From: Moniliophthora roreri
Taxonomy: Eukaryota; Basidiomycota; Agaricomycetes; Agaricales; Marasmiaceae
Reading direction: 5' to 3'
DNA: 64,000 nucleotides
Assembly (NCBI GenBank): GCA_001466705.2
Contig: LATX02000089.1
Span: 310,001 to 374,000, forward strand
Part shown: in pieces, positions 46,538 through 58,891 of the stretch
How the letters are laid out: the number at the start of each line of letters is the position of its first letter
Numbering within the stretch: position 1 is the first letter of the stretch
The notes under the pieces: generated by a model
What the model saw: the letters and a program-made list of their open reading frames with translations, nothing else
The model's database searches: none
Told to the model about the DNA's origin: nothing
Translations under genes and position numbers: made by a program

Positions 46538-47385
46538 ATGACTGCAAAAGAAAAGGGAACGACTTCCAAACCTCATTCGCAGCACGGACAGAAGTCCGAG
46601 AGACATTATGACCCGGCTACTCAAACCGTGAAGACTTATAACTATGAGCATGCTGCAAAGACCTTAAATGACGCACGTGTATATGATGGTGAGTAGAATC
46701 ATCGCTTACCTTGTTCTCTATTGACGTCCCATCGATTTTCAGAGGATAGTTCGCACGCCAGTGCCTCTCAAGCACCTACTACCGAAGCCAAACATTACTA
46801 CACTGAAAACATGAAATCTTTTTCCGTCACCAGTAATAATTCAGACATCATCGCCAGAGGAGGTGAGCTATTTTCCATCGCGCCACGCCTGCGCTGTTTT
46901 CTAACGATGATCAAATGCTACAGGGAAGTACACACCAACCGCTTCCACTACGAAGAAGGCGTCAACCTTCGAAACCCACAATCGTGGAGGTGGTGCCATT
47001 ACCAATAATGGATCCAGCGTTTCAGGTAAGCCACACTTGCCAGCTCGCTCTATCGAGATCTCATTCAACTGTGCATTTCAGACAAATGGGTCCAGACACA
47101 ACAGGAGCAGAATTTGCAACGTACGCCACCCATTCCAGCCGTCGTCGATCCTATATCTCATGTTATCTACAGTCCTCCTTAAGATTGCGGAAATGGAGGA
47201 AGGTATTGCAACAATCCAAGGCAAATCCAAAGCCCAACAATCTCGGAAAGCTCGAACAGTTATGTCTCCACATGCTCAAACCAACTCTAGATCTGTATGT
47301 ATTCTCACCGTTATCTATCTCTTTTGATCTGCTGACGCTGGTACTTGTTTAGGGTGATGGCGGGTATGAAGGAGGCTTGCAGTGA
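46538..47385 (+). CDS. Small hydrophilic protein, unknown function
   Basis: Six exons (46538-46688, 46743-46862, 46924-47025, 47082-47120, 47173-47294, 47353-47385) give 188 residues with consistent phases at GT-AG introns. It starts MTAKEKGTTSKPHSQHGQKS and includes YDPATQTVKTYNYEHAAKTL and HNRGGGAITNNGSSVS. A short helical stretch, LLLKIAEMEEGIATIQGKSK, follows, and the end is GDGGYEGGLQ. If the intron 47121-47172 is retained, the protein ends instead at TAA 47180-47182 after HVIYSPP. No signal peptide, membrane segment or known domain is seen. The gene model is supported only by splice phases. Confidence 0.55.
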
Positions 47386-47872
47386 GCGTCGTAACTGGAG
47401 TTTGAAGTACCCACTCGCAAGATTAAGACCTATTCTCTGTGTTTACCCTATCCATACCTTGAACGCGTAGCAGTAATATTCTCAATAGATACATTCATGA
47501 GCGAGAAAACTCGCCTTTGAAGTCAATGATATCGGCAAGCAAGTACGTCTGTAGATTGTCTGCTAGTTTTGGCCAAATACACGCCGGCCCCCAAATTGAC
47601 ATGCTGTGAACGTCTATTAGCGAATCGTGCCTAAACCAGTAATCCGGTCCCGAATTGTAAAGTCATTCCACATTCCTCGCGACAGAAGGCTGAGACCGTC
47701 CCTTCATAAATGGAGCCACCGAGGCACAGCCTCGCAACCTACCTTGATCTACCCCAGAGTTTTGCCCTCCTTTGTCTTAAAGCTCTCAACGCCACCTGTG
47801 ACTGTGGAGCTACCCGAGGGGTACTTAAAGACTCGCAATGACCGCCAATGCATTCCTCAAACCCAAGCCAAG

Positions 47873-48671
47873 ATGAAACTCTACCAAACGAAATGGGGGA
47901 TTAGTGCCATGACGAATAACACGTACTACAACGACCAAGGTCATGTAGTCTACAAAGTCGACACCCCTTTCAAGTCGTCCAATCGTACATCCACCATCAC
48001 CAAGATCCTTCCGTCTGCTGCTAGCAGTATTACCGTTGATGTTCCGGTTTCAAAACTTACTGCTGAAGAAGAGGAGGATGGAGATAATTTGATGGAGGTA
48101 CAGCCGGGCGATGACGATGCTAGCAGTATTGATCTGGAGAAGAAAGCGGATTGGGAGGAAGATACAGAGACGCTCGTTGATGAAGCCGGGTCTTCTGGTC
48201 TGGTTAATCTGTCAAGCGGATTCGAGTACCTTGCTCAGATTGACTGGAGGTTCTTTGCGAGTTCCAAATTCCGATTCGGGAATGGTGGAGAGATTACGGC
48301 CAAAGAATTCTTCAAGAAAGAGGGATGGGGACCTTACGGAAGACACAGAGTGTTTATAGCAAAAGATGGGAGGGAGTATAGGTGGAACCTCGGATTGGTT
48401 CGTTCTGAGGTACGAGTGTTCTAAATGCGAGGTTGATATGGGAACTGAAAGATTTCCATAGCTCTTCCTCAAAGACTCTGCCAAGACACCTGTTGCGAAA
48501 TTTCATCGCAAGTCATCTAGGGTTGTCGGGAAATCGAGACCAGCGTACCTGGAAATCTTCCCTGCCGGAGAACATATGGTTGATGAGATCTTCGTGACGT
48601 TCATCTACATCGAAAAGCTGAGAAAGGAAAAGGAAAGAGCTGCCAGGCCAAAGGGTGGAGGTGGGCCGTGA
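47873..48671 (+). CDS. DUF6593 family protein
   Basis: Exons 47873-48409 and 48462-48671 give 248 residues. ATG at 47873 (MKLYQTKWGISAMTNNTYYN) is preferred over the longer upstream frame because DUF6593 proteins start near this point. Features are DQGHVVYKVDTPFKSSNRTS, an acidic low-complexity insert (EEEEDGDNLMEVQPGDDD), YLAQIDWRFFASSKFRFG, FIAKDGREYRWNL and, after the intron, PVAKFHRKSSRVVGKSRPAY and DEIFVTFIYIEKLRKEKE. This order is the usual DUF6593 pattern in mushroom-forming fungi. The function of the family is unknown. No break was noticed. Confidence 0.75.
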
Positions 48672-48837
48672 AATTTCGGAGGATCGAAGCATACATTTCG
48701 CAGTTTATTTATTACTTGTGCTATATATTTGTTAGTGCTACAGCAGTGCAGATGTCTCATGTATTCTCTGAGTCCATGCCCGACTCGGAGGTCAAGTGAG
48801 ACATGTACTGGTGCACTGTATTCTTAGCATATTCGAA

Positions 48838-51800
48838 TTTTTTTTTTTTTTTTTTTTTTGTGTTTGTTTCTGTAGTTTTACGTGTTGCAAGCAAACTAGT
48901 GCTAAGATGCACGGGCGGGATACACCAAAATTCTACCTACTTTAGTTCTAAACTATGCTCATGTGAGTGGTGCTGCTGTTATGTGTAGCTTAACAGTAGA
49001 GTATTGTGGTATGGGCAAGAAATTGGGTAGCGTGGCTTGTGTCTGGCCTGACACTTGGCATACGGCTCGCACCGAGGTGCTGGAATAGCATAGGGGCATA
49101 GAACATAACCATAACCGAGTTTGGGAGGGTTCATCTGGGTGGTATGTTGCCATGTTTACTGGGGTTTCGCACTTCATCCTCCGTCGTCCCACCCCACATC
49201 GTCTTCATCCAGTTCTAGCGGCACATCCTCTAGCCTGGGGGCTATCTCGTCTGTCCAAGGCCTTCCATGGAAGGTGAATGCTCCGGACTTTGTAAGGAAC
49301 TCTGATAGCACTCGGACGCCCTTGTCCGTCCCTACTATCTCGGGTACTGCAATGTCACGTGATACGTCTCGGAGGGCTTCTCGGTGCAGTTCATACAGTG
49401 GGCATTCTTGGATGATGTGTTCCTGGGTCTGCATTGGAGCTCCACAGGGGCAGTCAGTGTTCTCATTTGGGTGGAATCGCTTTTGGTACTCGCCAGTGAA
49501 ACAGTGTCCTGTGTGACACTGGATGAGTCTCCTGAACACCTCTCAACTAGGGCTCCTAGTGGATCAGATTAGGATCAGATACGGATTCATCCATTTGGAT
49601 GGTGGTGATTGAGAGAGCAATCCGCATCGGTGGATGGTATCTGTCAGATGGTCTGATAATCCGACGGATGGGTGCTAAGCCAGCGCTTCACAATGAAACC
49701 TCCCTCCCACAGTGAAAAATTTTGCTTCCCCGTCAGTATTGTCGCCTTGTTCACCTCCAATCCCTTTGGCAAGTCTCAAGCTACCCTATAGACCCTCAAG
49801 ACTTGATGCCATGTTGAGAATATGATGTTTGGAGCCACTTGGAGGGAGGGGGCTCTCAGGTGCGGGACATTGATCTAGTTGTGCAGCATTTCAAGTTGAT
49901 TCCAGGTGTCTGAATTATACCTATTTAATTTGTTGTGTACAGAGTCGAGACAAGTTCATATATTGTACCCAAAACAGCTAAAATACAAGTCAAAGGTTAG
50001 TCAGACAGACAGATAATAGCTGATATATCACCCACTACTGCTATGAAGGTCAAAAAGGTAACCATGGAAAGCCCTGGGCATGACTCTGGTCGACCTAACG
50101 AAGCCCAACAACAATCGTCTGCACTGCGTGATTCATCCACCACTCATCATCGGATTGGTCAGATGCCATCCGTTGGATGGTGCTCGTCGAGGAGCCCATC
50201 TACCATCCGAATCCAACCTCTCATTGCTCGGATGACGGCGGATCATCCGATCCACTAGAAGCCCTACTCTCAATTCATCTCTTTGTGGGCTGTTGGCTTC
50301 AGCTTTGGCTCAAACCTGTTTGCAATGGCAAAGTGACCTGTCTTTGTGGTCTTCCTCCATTCCTGTATCCAGGACTGCTGAGTCCTAGCTTTTGCCCTAT
50401 GTAGCATGTTTGCTTGTGACACCCCTATAGGTGCTGTTGCTGCTAGCACTGTTGCTTCTTTGGCAAGTTTGTCTGCTTATTCATTGCTGGTAATGTCCTA
50501 ATGCCCTGGGCACCACGTGATTGTGACTTGGTTCACATTGTGTCTATCTATAAACTCCACCATGTCATTGTAGAAGTTCTTGGCATAGAACTGTCCTGGT
50601 TGTACTCGCATGCTGAATATTGACTGGGCTGCAGATGTGTTGTCTGCAAAGTAGTATATGTGAGTGATCTGAGGCTTCTGGGAGCAGATACTTAGCACTA
50701 GTTTTGCTCCCATGCTGAGTGCTGCCATCTCTGCATCATAAACCTTGGCCCTTCTCCTCATTCTGAGTTTCTGATGTCTGATCTCCTGCCCTTTGTGATA
50801 TGCCACTACTGCTGCACCCACTGCTGGGAATCCACCTCTCTTTATAAGTGAGCTATCTGTGTAGACCAGGAGAGCTGAGTTATCGCTCTCTAGTTGTTTC
50901 GTCATGTCTTTGTGTGTCTCTGCTGCCTTGTCCTTCTCTTCGTCATCCCATAGTGCTGTGAGGCTGACATCAAGCTGGCTGGCAAAGCTTCACTCAGATC
51001 TTGCCCAGGGTTCCTCCAGGTATGAGTCTAGACACTCATGACTTGGTGCTGTGCATTTGGCAACTTCTAGCAGGGGTGTTGACTTTTTCATATTGGTCAC
51101 TAAGTTGGATTTCTGCTGTGGTAGTGGTGGCAGTTCCATTGGGGGTTGGTTTGAATGCCACGTGTTTGGTAATCATTGTATTATTGGGTGGGATTTTGGG
51201 AGTTTGTTGAACCAAATGGCATTCTTCTTTAGCCTGAGTTCCACATTGTGGCATATTGGTGGGATTGACGCCTTGATCTGGAGTGCCTTGATTGGGGTAG
51301 TATGGAACACTGCACATATGAGCCTTAGTGCCCCTTAGTGCCCATTGTTGGACTTTCTCAAGAGGTTGGATCTGGTATTGAGTACCCTTCCACCAGGCTG
51401 CACATGCATAGAGTATTCTTAGGAGGACACATGCAATGTATAGTTGGCACATGCTGGATTGGTGCAGTCCTCTGACTGTATTGGCCAGCATGGATATGTT
51501 TGATACAGCTGCTTCACATGATGACGCTACCAGCTTTGTGTGTTTGTCAAAGCGAAGTTGGCAGTCGAAGTGTACTCTGAGCCATCATACTGAGGCCTGT
51601 GTGGCAACTGTGTGGCAGACTCTATCTTTGTCCTGTTTGAAGACAATGGACCACATCTCATTCTTGTCCTGCTTCTGTTGGATGTAGTGCATAAGCTCTT
51701 GCTTGTCAACATCTGGTGCTAGCTCTGAATTTTGGAGCCAGCTCTCTACTTCATAGTATGCCCATTCCAGGACTTGGCAGTTGAAGTGTATTGAGTTTGA

Positions 51801-52105
51801 GGCAATGAAAATCTTGCCATCATCTACATACATGAACATGGTAAGCACATCCTGTAGAGAGTGTAACACTCTCCTTTTTCAGTATATTGAGCAGCTTTGC
51901 TGAGTAGAATGATGCCAATATTGGTGACACTGGTGAGCCTTGTGGTATCCTATTCTTGACTGGTTTCATGCTGCCCTGTATTCTGTCAAGGCACACAGCT
52001 GCTTCTCTGTCTGAGAGGAAGCTTGCAATCTATTTGACTTCTTCCAGTGGTATCCTATATTCTCGAAGTTTGGCTAGTAGTCACCCAGGAGACTCCTCAT
52101 GCAGC
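48838..52105 (-). mobile_element. Non-LTR retrotransposon (LINE) with RNase H, 5'-truncated and decayed
   Basis: From right to left on the minus strand: IASFLSDREAAVCLDRIQGS and IPQGSPVSPILASFYSAKLL (RT, about 51940-52060), TMFMYVDDGKIFIAS (RT YVDD box, about 51830), LYIACVLLRILYACAAWWKG (thumb), SALLVYTDSSLIKRGG with AEMAALSMGA and YYFADNTSAAQSIF (RNase H), and TDCPCGAPMQTQEHIIQECP (C-terminal zinc-binding motif). In-frame stops are mainly where Trp or Arg is expected. A 22-nt T run at 48838-48859 would be the 3' poly(A) tail on this strand. A hAT-type MITE splits it at 49547/50267. Homology stops near 52105, so the 5' part is missing. Tad1- or I-like by domain order. Confidence 0.75.
49548..50266. 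mobile_element. hAT-type MITE, 719 bp, inserted in the LINE
   Basis: The left end TAGGGCTCCTAGTGGATC matches the reverse complement of the right end, TAGGGCTTCTAGTGGATC. Outside the ends are CTCTCAAC (49540-49547) and CTCTCAAT (50267-50274), an 8-bp duplication with one change, as for hAT elements. No transposase is encoded. It contains CpG-rich short repeats of CATCCG / CGGATG type near both ends. Confidence 0.75.
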
Positions 52106-52163
52106 TAGCATTCTTTATGGTTGCATGTACACTCGTCATACCTGAACTAGTGGCATCAACAGT

Positions 52164-54430
52164 GTGCATATGACAGTTCTCTCTGATCCTCTCAATATCC
52201 TTTGTGCACTTTCAATGTCATCTAGCATTGCTAAAGCTATCACTGGTGGAGTAGAGAAACACCAGCTAGACCCAAAGAAGCCTGTTCTAAAGGCAGGTGT
52301 CTGGGTTAGGCTTGGTCCAATTGAAAAGCCGAAGAAAGAGCCGAATAGCGAGGAGGAAGCATCTGGGCCACCCAGGAAGAAGACAAGACTCGATGATCTT
52401 ACATAAAGTCAAGTTTTGACCGAGAAGGACATGCCCATGAGCAATATGGGTGACATCCACCCACAAACGGAGCCTGGAGCTTCTGGCAAGCCCTCTAGAG
52501 GACAGAGTTATGAACCTGAGCTACTAAAGCCCAGAAAGCCATTGTACTATGATAACTCTGCTCTTGTTCTGAAAGTTGATGGTCATGCAGTCACTGTCCT
52601 CTTTATTCCTCACATTTTTGCCAGTGACATGCCCAAATCCTAGCCAACAAAGGCTGAGTTCCTGCAGAGCCTAACTTTCAACCTGCTGATACAGTCTTGG
52701 CAACTAGAAGGTGTCAAAATGGCTTGGAATCCCACGTAGTATGGGAAGAAGTGCAGAAGGCTCACTGTTTATCCTGACAGTGGCTTCCAGCATGGGATGA
52801 GGGTGCAGATCGTGGACAAGTCCATGATCAAACCACTCAGACAATTGCTGAATTCTCAAGAAGGTTGCATACTTCTCAAGTGCAGCCAACCAGTGGTCAT
52901 TGGCAACTTTCCTCCTATTGAGGACTGGAGGTTTGACATTGGCGAAATAGTCACAGCATCCACAGGCCAACAAGGTGTAGTGATCTCTCACTCCCCTGGT
53001 GGTCCAGTTGTCCAGTGCTATGATCCTTCACCCGATAATTGCAATCCAGCTTCTCAAGACTTACTTACCACTCGAGTGGCTGAACATTGTTTTGGGTGGA
53101 AGCTCATCAAGTCATGGCTACCCAGTGACTTTGTATGCCACATCTCTGGTGTTGAAGGCTTTGTCATTGTTCCCAACAGTTTCAACAATGACAATGTCCT
53201 CATTAAACATCCTGAAAACAACGCCAATCATGACTTGTCACTATGTACAAGGTGTTCTTTTAACATGGTTTTCTGATTGAGAAAACACTTAATCTTCTTG
53301 CAATGATGATTTTTAAAAAAGCATTTATAAATTCTAAATTTTAATTGTGTCCTCTTAACAAGAATATGTCTGGAGGATGCTAAATTTTCAACAACAAAAG
53401 ATATAGAATCTTCAAATGCTGAGAATTAATAGACAATACAATATATTAGAATAATTTCCATGCTGAGAAAACATTAAATTTTCTCTGGTTGAAAATGCTC
53501 AGAAAATGCTGATAAGATAAGATAAAAATTCCACATTTTCTATTGTGGGAAAGTCAGAGAAAACAGTAGGAAAACACTAGGAAAATGGTAGGAAAATCAT
53601 ATGGAAACACTATATCTTACAGCAGTTTTTAGATAGTTTTTATGTAATTTTCCTCTTGCATTTAACCTGTTTTTCTTGATATAAAATTCAAAATTTCATA
53701 TCTATTTTCTGAATGTTTTCTCACTATTTTATAAGGCAGAAAATCTAGTATATTTGTAATTAGAAAACTAAAGGATAATTTTATAATTTCATTGTTATAA
53801 AATTATTAAAAAACACAGACTTTTCTGGAAATTAAAATACAGAATATGCTTGCTGTTTTCAGTGTGTGATGATAGCTTGAAACTAATAGAATTTTCTGAA
53901 TGTTGTCTAGAAGTGAATATATAGCAGTATTCTGAGTGTATTTCCTTTGTATTAATAGCATGAAAAGAACACCTTGTATGTAGTGTCTCTGGTCACGCAA
54001 ATTCATTCAGGTTGACTCCTCGACATGAAAAAAGCCAAGGTTACACATTCAGACACGAGCCCGAAACTTTTCATCAAACACTGTGGATGGAGGTGGTGGT
54101 TCGGAGTCCTTGCAAGATCACAACTCACCTAGATTGGCAGTAGTTTCAATCTGAATGGAATGAAAAGCTTGCCCTATGGCAACTGCCACAGCAGGTGTTC
54201 ATCATGGACCATGTAGAAGCTTCAGCCAAGATCAAAAAGGCTCAAACAGGCACTATTCCTTGGAAGAATAGACGTGACCTTATATATGCCAAAGGATGTC
54301 ATAACAAGGGGGATGTTGCTTGGGTGTACAATGTCCACATATGCCAGAAGACCAAGAGTGGATTGCAGATCACTGTTGAGTCTGAGATTATAGGCAGGCA
54401 GGGTCAATGCCAAATGTATGACTAAAAAGA
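52164..54430 (+). pseudogene. Spt5-like KOW-domain protein relic
   Basis: Pieces in changing frames read KPVLKAGVWVRLGPIEKPKK and EASGPPRKKTRLDDLT (52290-52406), VVIGNFPPIEDWRFDIGEIV and FVCHISGVEGFVIV (52890-53180), then GDVAWVYNVHICQKTKSGLQ and ITVESEIIGRQGQCQMYD (54310-54425). The hydrophobic GD..VYNV..GQ..SGL pattern resembles KOW-containing Spt5-like proteins that are multicopy in Agaricomycetes. Two 747-bp MITEs and several stops interrupt the gene. Identification as Spt5-like is tentative. Confidence 0.4.
53239..53985 (+). mobile_element. CACTA-like MITE, copy A, 747 bp
   Basis: The left end CACTATGTACAAGGTGTTCT is mirrored by a right end that reverse complements to CACTACATACAAGGTGTTCT. 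The interior is AT-rich and non-coding. Flanking triplets TGT and TCT differ by one base. It is the same element as copy B but in the opposite orientation. Confidence 0.75.
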
Positions 54431-54478
54431 CCTTGTTGATGAGCAGTAAGTCTCTGCCTTCTCATTCTTTATCTGATA

Positions 54479-55225
54479 CACTATGTATGAGGTGTTCTTT
54501 TCATGCTATTAATACAAAGGAAATACACTCAGAATACTGCTATATATTTACTTCCAGACAACACTCAGAAAATCCTATTAGTTTCAAGTTATCATCACAT
54601 ATTGAAAACAGCAAGCATACTCTAGATTTTAATTTCCAGAAGAGTCAGTGTTTTTTAATAATTTGATGATAATGAAATTATAAAATTATTCTTTAATTTT
54701 CTAATTACAAATATACTAAATTTTCTGCCTTATAAAATAGTGAGAAAACATTCAGAAAATAAATATAAGATTTTGAATTTTATATCAAAGAAAACATGTT
54801 AAATACACAAGGAAAACTATATGAAAACTATCTAAGAACTGCTTTAAAATATAGTGTTTCCACATGATTTTTCTACCATTTTTCTAGTGTTTTCCTACTG
54901 TTTTCTCTGACTTTCCCACAATAGAAAATGTGGAATTTTTATCTTATCTTATCAGCATTTTCTGAGCATTTTCAACCAGAGAAAATTTAATGTTTTCTCA
55001 GCATGGAAATTATTCTAATATATTGTATTATCTATCAATTTTCAGAATTTGAAAATTCTATATCTTTTGCTGCTGAAAATTTAGTATTCTCCAGACATAT
55101 TCTTGTTGAGAGGACACAATTGAAATTTAGAATTTATATATAGTTTTATAAAAATTCTCTTTGCAAGAAGATTAAGTGTTTTCTCAATTAGAAAACCATG
55201 TTAAAAGAACACCTTATACATAGTG
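54479..55225 (-). mobile_element. CACTA-like MITE, copy B, 747 bp, inverted relative to copy A
   Basis: The left end CACTATGTATGAGGTGTTCT corresponds to the right end of copy A, and its right end reverse complements to CACTATGTATAAGGTGTTCT. ATA lies on both sides (54476-54478 and 55226-55228), a 3-bp target duplication as for CACTA elements. Length is identical to copy A, with scattered substitutions. Confidence 0.8.
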
Positions 55226-55451
55226 ATACTGACTCACTACTACAGCTGGGAACTACCTCTCCACCTGGTTGAATGACCGTTGAATCCTGCATTCCATCCT
55301 AAGCACAATTACATCCACCTCATGACCTTTCATGTAAAAGTAGCCAAACTTCCCTTGCCTGTTCACAGCAAAACACCTCCACTTCACTCACATCGTCCTT
55401 CATCTGCTTGATCTCGCTCTTCAACTCTAGATCTGGCATGGACAGTATTGG
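55226..55451. other. Stretch between MITE and LTR array
   Basis: The minus strand reads MPDLELKSEIKQMKDDVSEV in one frame, perhaps a coiled-coil exon remnant. Nothing more can be said. Confidence 0.3.
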
Positions 55452-57127
55452 TGATATGCATAACTTTTGCCTTTTATTTCACATGCAAATAGAGAATATT
55501 TTGCACTTTTTATGGTTGAAAATGACATAGATAAGGGAATTGAGGACTAGTGTGAGCCCTGAGCAGCTAGTCAAAGCGAGTAGTAGAGAAGGATATAAAA
55601 TATTAGCAGAGTAATAGTTGATGGTAGGCCATACAAGGGTACCCGACCACTGCTAGTATGAAAATAAACAGTGAATCTGAACACAGAGGAGCATCCTGAA
55701 ACCTGTAGGGAATAACACTACATAATACTTCTCTATTGAAAACATACTAAAGGGAATATTTTCACTTTTAACCATATTTCCAATCTATACCCAACTTGAA
55801 GGAAGAATAAAAGCCTTTGATGATACACATACGAGAATATTATTGAGAAACGGATATGAAACAGAGGATGACAAATTATTGGTGAGGGATACTCGAGATA
55901 CCGAATGTCAAATTGAAGAATGAAATAGATGATCAGCTACCAGAAGAGTGCCTGTATCACAGAAGAACAGAAGATGAAGCTGTATGATGAGAAGGCAGCA
56001 TGGCCAAGCCTATGTGTATGCTTTAGACATGAAAAAGGAAGCATATTGTGTGTCCATAGAGCAGATGATAGAAGACAGAGAAGGAAGGAACCATGCAGAG
56101 CAGCATAGAAGTATAATATTTTAAAACGGAGTCAGAAGGAGAGCTGTTTGATAGAGAAAATTGCAAATGGTTAGTGTCAGAAGATGGCACAATTGTTAAA
56201 AAAAAAGAATAAAAGAGATTATGGCTACAAAGCCTGACTACAATCAGACACTGTGACAGAGAAATTACCAAACACAGCTTAGTTTATATAATATTTATCA
56301 CCCGGCTCAGTTTTATTTGTATTTGTGACAGATATATTAGATTATTTATGTTGTAGAGTATATAAGGAGATGTGTTTTGTAGGTGGAAAGCAGAAGAGAT
56401 ACTGCCCACCAATTACCAGAGTGTATGATGTTGTTGTTCAGGTAGAAGAGCTACCAGCAATCAGTATTTTTCAACCACTTCAGGCCCTAGCTTATTTAGT
56501 TGTGCAAGAGGCACAGGCTAGTTGAGACCTGAGATTGTAACCCAAACCAGAGATATAAATAAAAGCTAGAAAGAGCTTAGTTTTTAACGCAAGAGATGTG
56601 TTTTCTGATAAGAGAAACATTGTATCAGTCTACTAAGAGGGTAACTGACATGCATCAGTATAGTCTGGTGTTTTGACGTGAATCAGAGAGGGTTTCAGGC
56701 TAGCAGTGTCTAGAAGATTTGTCCTCTTGAGAATTGTTGCAGAACATAGCTAAGAGGGCTATATTCAGGTACAAGAGGTACCTTTGTTCTCACTTAGAAG
56801 AAGTTTATTCTTTGGGCAGTTTCTGGTTGAAACCTATACCAGTATTTGCTTTTGAAGTGATTAATAAAACCACAAAAAACCAATAAATATTATATAAACA
56901 AACACCTATTTTCAATCTGAGAAGTTGTTTTGAAGGCAATCATCTCTGAACTACTGAGCGAGACATTGAGAATTATTCTTGACGTTGCAGTAACAGTGAA
57001 CCATGCTGAACCAACTTGCAAACAAAACTGAGAATCAAGAACTTATATATATACCTTTTTTGAGGGTATTTTGGCACTACAGGCCTCAAGTTTTCATAGT
57101 AGAGGCATAGGTTTTTGAGCATCTTCA
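55452..57127 (+). mobile_element. LTR 1 (family 1), 1676 bp
   Basis: Begins TGATATGCATAACTTTTGCC and ends GAGCATCTTCA. TTGG precedes (55448-55451) and follows (57128-57131), a 4-bp target duplication. No PBS follows, so it behaves as a solo LTR. A 66-codon frame (56325-56525) is also present in the other copies. Confidence 0.8.
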
Positions 57128-57216
57128 TTGGCTAATGATTCTAATCATCATCATCTGATGCCTTCAATACCTACATGGCAGACTCGCAGTCTCAAATAAA
57201 ACAGTTGTAAGAACAT
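57128..57216 (+). repeat. 89-bp spacer between LTR 1 and LTR 2
   Basis: Begins TTGGCTAATGATTCTAATC and ends TAAGAACAT. It recurs unchanged, as far as I can see, at 58892-58980 between LTR 2 and LTR 3. Confidence 0.8.
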
Positions 57217-58891
57217 TGATATGCATAACTTTTACCTTTTATTTCGCATGCAAATAGAGAATATTTTGCACTTTTATAGTTGAAAATGACATAAACGAGG
57301 GAATTGAGGACTAGTGTGAGCCCTGAGCAGCTAGTCAAAGCGAGTAGTAGAGAAGGATATAAAATATTAGCAGAGTAATAGTTGATGGTAGGCCATACAA
57401 GGGTACCCGACCACTGCTAGTATGAAAATAAACAGTGAATCTGAACACAGAGGAGCATCCTGAAACCTGTAGGGAATAACACTACATAATACTTCTCTAT
57501 TGAAAACATACTAAAGGGAATATTTTCACTTTTAACCATATTTCCAATCTATACCCAACTTGAAGGAAGAATAAAAGCCTTTGATGATACACATACGAGA
57601 ATATTATTGAGAAACGGATATGAAACAGAGGATGACAAATTATTGGTGAGGGATACTCGAGATACCGAATGTCAAATTGAAGAATGAAATAGATGATCAG
57701 CTACCAGAAGAGTGCCTGTATCACAGAAGAACAGAAGATGAAGCTGTATGATGAGAAGGCAGCATGGCCAAGCCTATGTGTATGCTTTAGACATGAAAAA
57801 GGAAGCATATTGTGTGTCCATAGAGCAGATGATAGAAGACAGAGAAGGAAGGAACCATGCAGAGCAGCATAGAAGTATAATATTTTAAAACGGAGTCAGA
57901 AGGAGAGCTGTTTGATAGAGAAAATTGCAAATGGTTAGTGTCAGAAGATGGCACAATTGTTAAAAAAAAAGAATAAAAGAGATTATGGCTACAAAGCCTG
58001 ACTACAATCAGACACTGTGACAGAGAAATTACCAAACACAGCTTAGTTTATATAATATTTATCACCCGGCTCAGTTTTATTTGTATTTGTGACAGATATA
58101 TTAGATTATTTATGTTGTAGAGTATATAAGGAGATGTGTTTTGTAGGTGGAAAGCAGAAGAGATACTGCCCACCAATTACCAGAGTGTATGATGTTGTTG
58201 TTCAGGTAGAAGAGCTACCAGCAATCAGTATTTTTCAACCACTTCAGGCCCTAGCTTATTTAGTTGTGCAAGAGGCACAGGCTAGTTGAGACCTGAGATT
58301 GTAACCCAAACCAGAGATATAAATAAAAGCTAGGAAGAGCTTAGTTTTTAACACAAGAGGCGTGTTTTCTGATAAGAGAAACATTGTATCAGTCTACTAA
58401 GAGGGTAACTGACATGCATCAGTATAGTCTGGTGTTTTGACGTGAATCAGAGAGGGTTTCAGGCTAGCAGTGTCTAGAAGATTTGTCCTCTTGAGAATTG
58501 TTGCAGAACATAGCTAAGAGGGCTATATTCAGGTACAAGAGGTACCTTTGTTCTCACTTAGAAGAAGTTTATTCTTTGGGCAGTTTCTGGTTGAAACCTA
58601 TACCAGTATTTGCTTTTGAAGTGATTAATAAAACCACAAAAAACCAATAAATATTATATAAACAAACACCTATTTTCAATCTGAGAAGTTGTTTTGAAGG
58701 CAATCATCTCTGAACTACTGAGCGAGACATTGAGAATTATTCTTGACGTTGCAGTAACAGTGAACCATGCTGAACCAACTTGCAAACAAAACTGAGAATC
58801 AAGAACTTATATATATACCTTTTTTGAGGGTATTTTGGCACTACAGGCCTCAAGTTTTCATAGTAGAGGCATAGGTTTTTGAGCATCTTCA
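57217..58891 (+). mobile_element. LTR 2 (family 1), 1675 bp
   Basis: Nearly identical to LTR 1 with scattered substitutions (for example ACCTTTTATTTCGC versus GCCTTTTATTTCAC at the start). It has no target duplication of its own. With the following spacer it forms a second copy of a 1.76-kb unit. Confidence 0.8.

Noticed and set aside
47627..47872. Longer N-terminus of the DUF6593 protein
   Set aside because: It adds 82 residues unlike the family; the ATG at 47873 fits the usual start.
57128..57216. 89-bp spacer as the internal region of a TRIM-type element
   Set aside because: There is no primer site or polypurine tract, and the LTR 1 target duplication (TTGG) includes its first bases, so it is flanking DNA.
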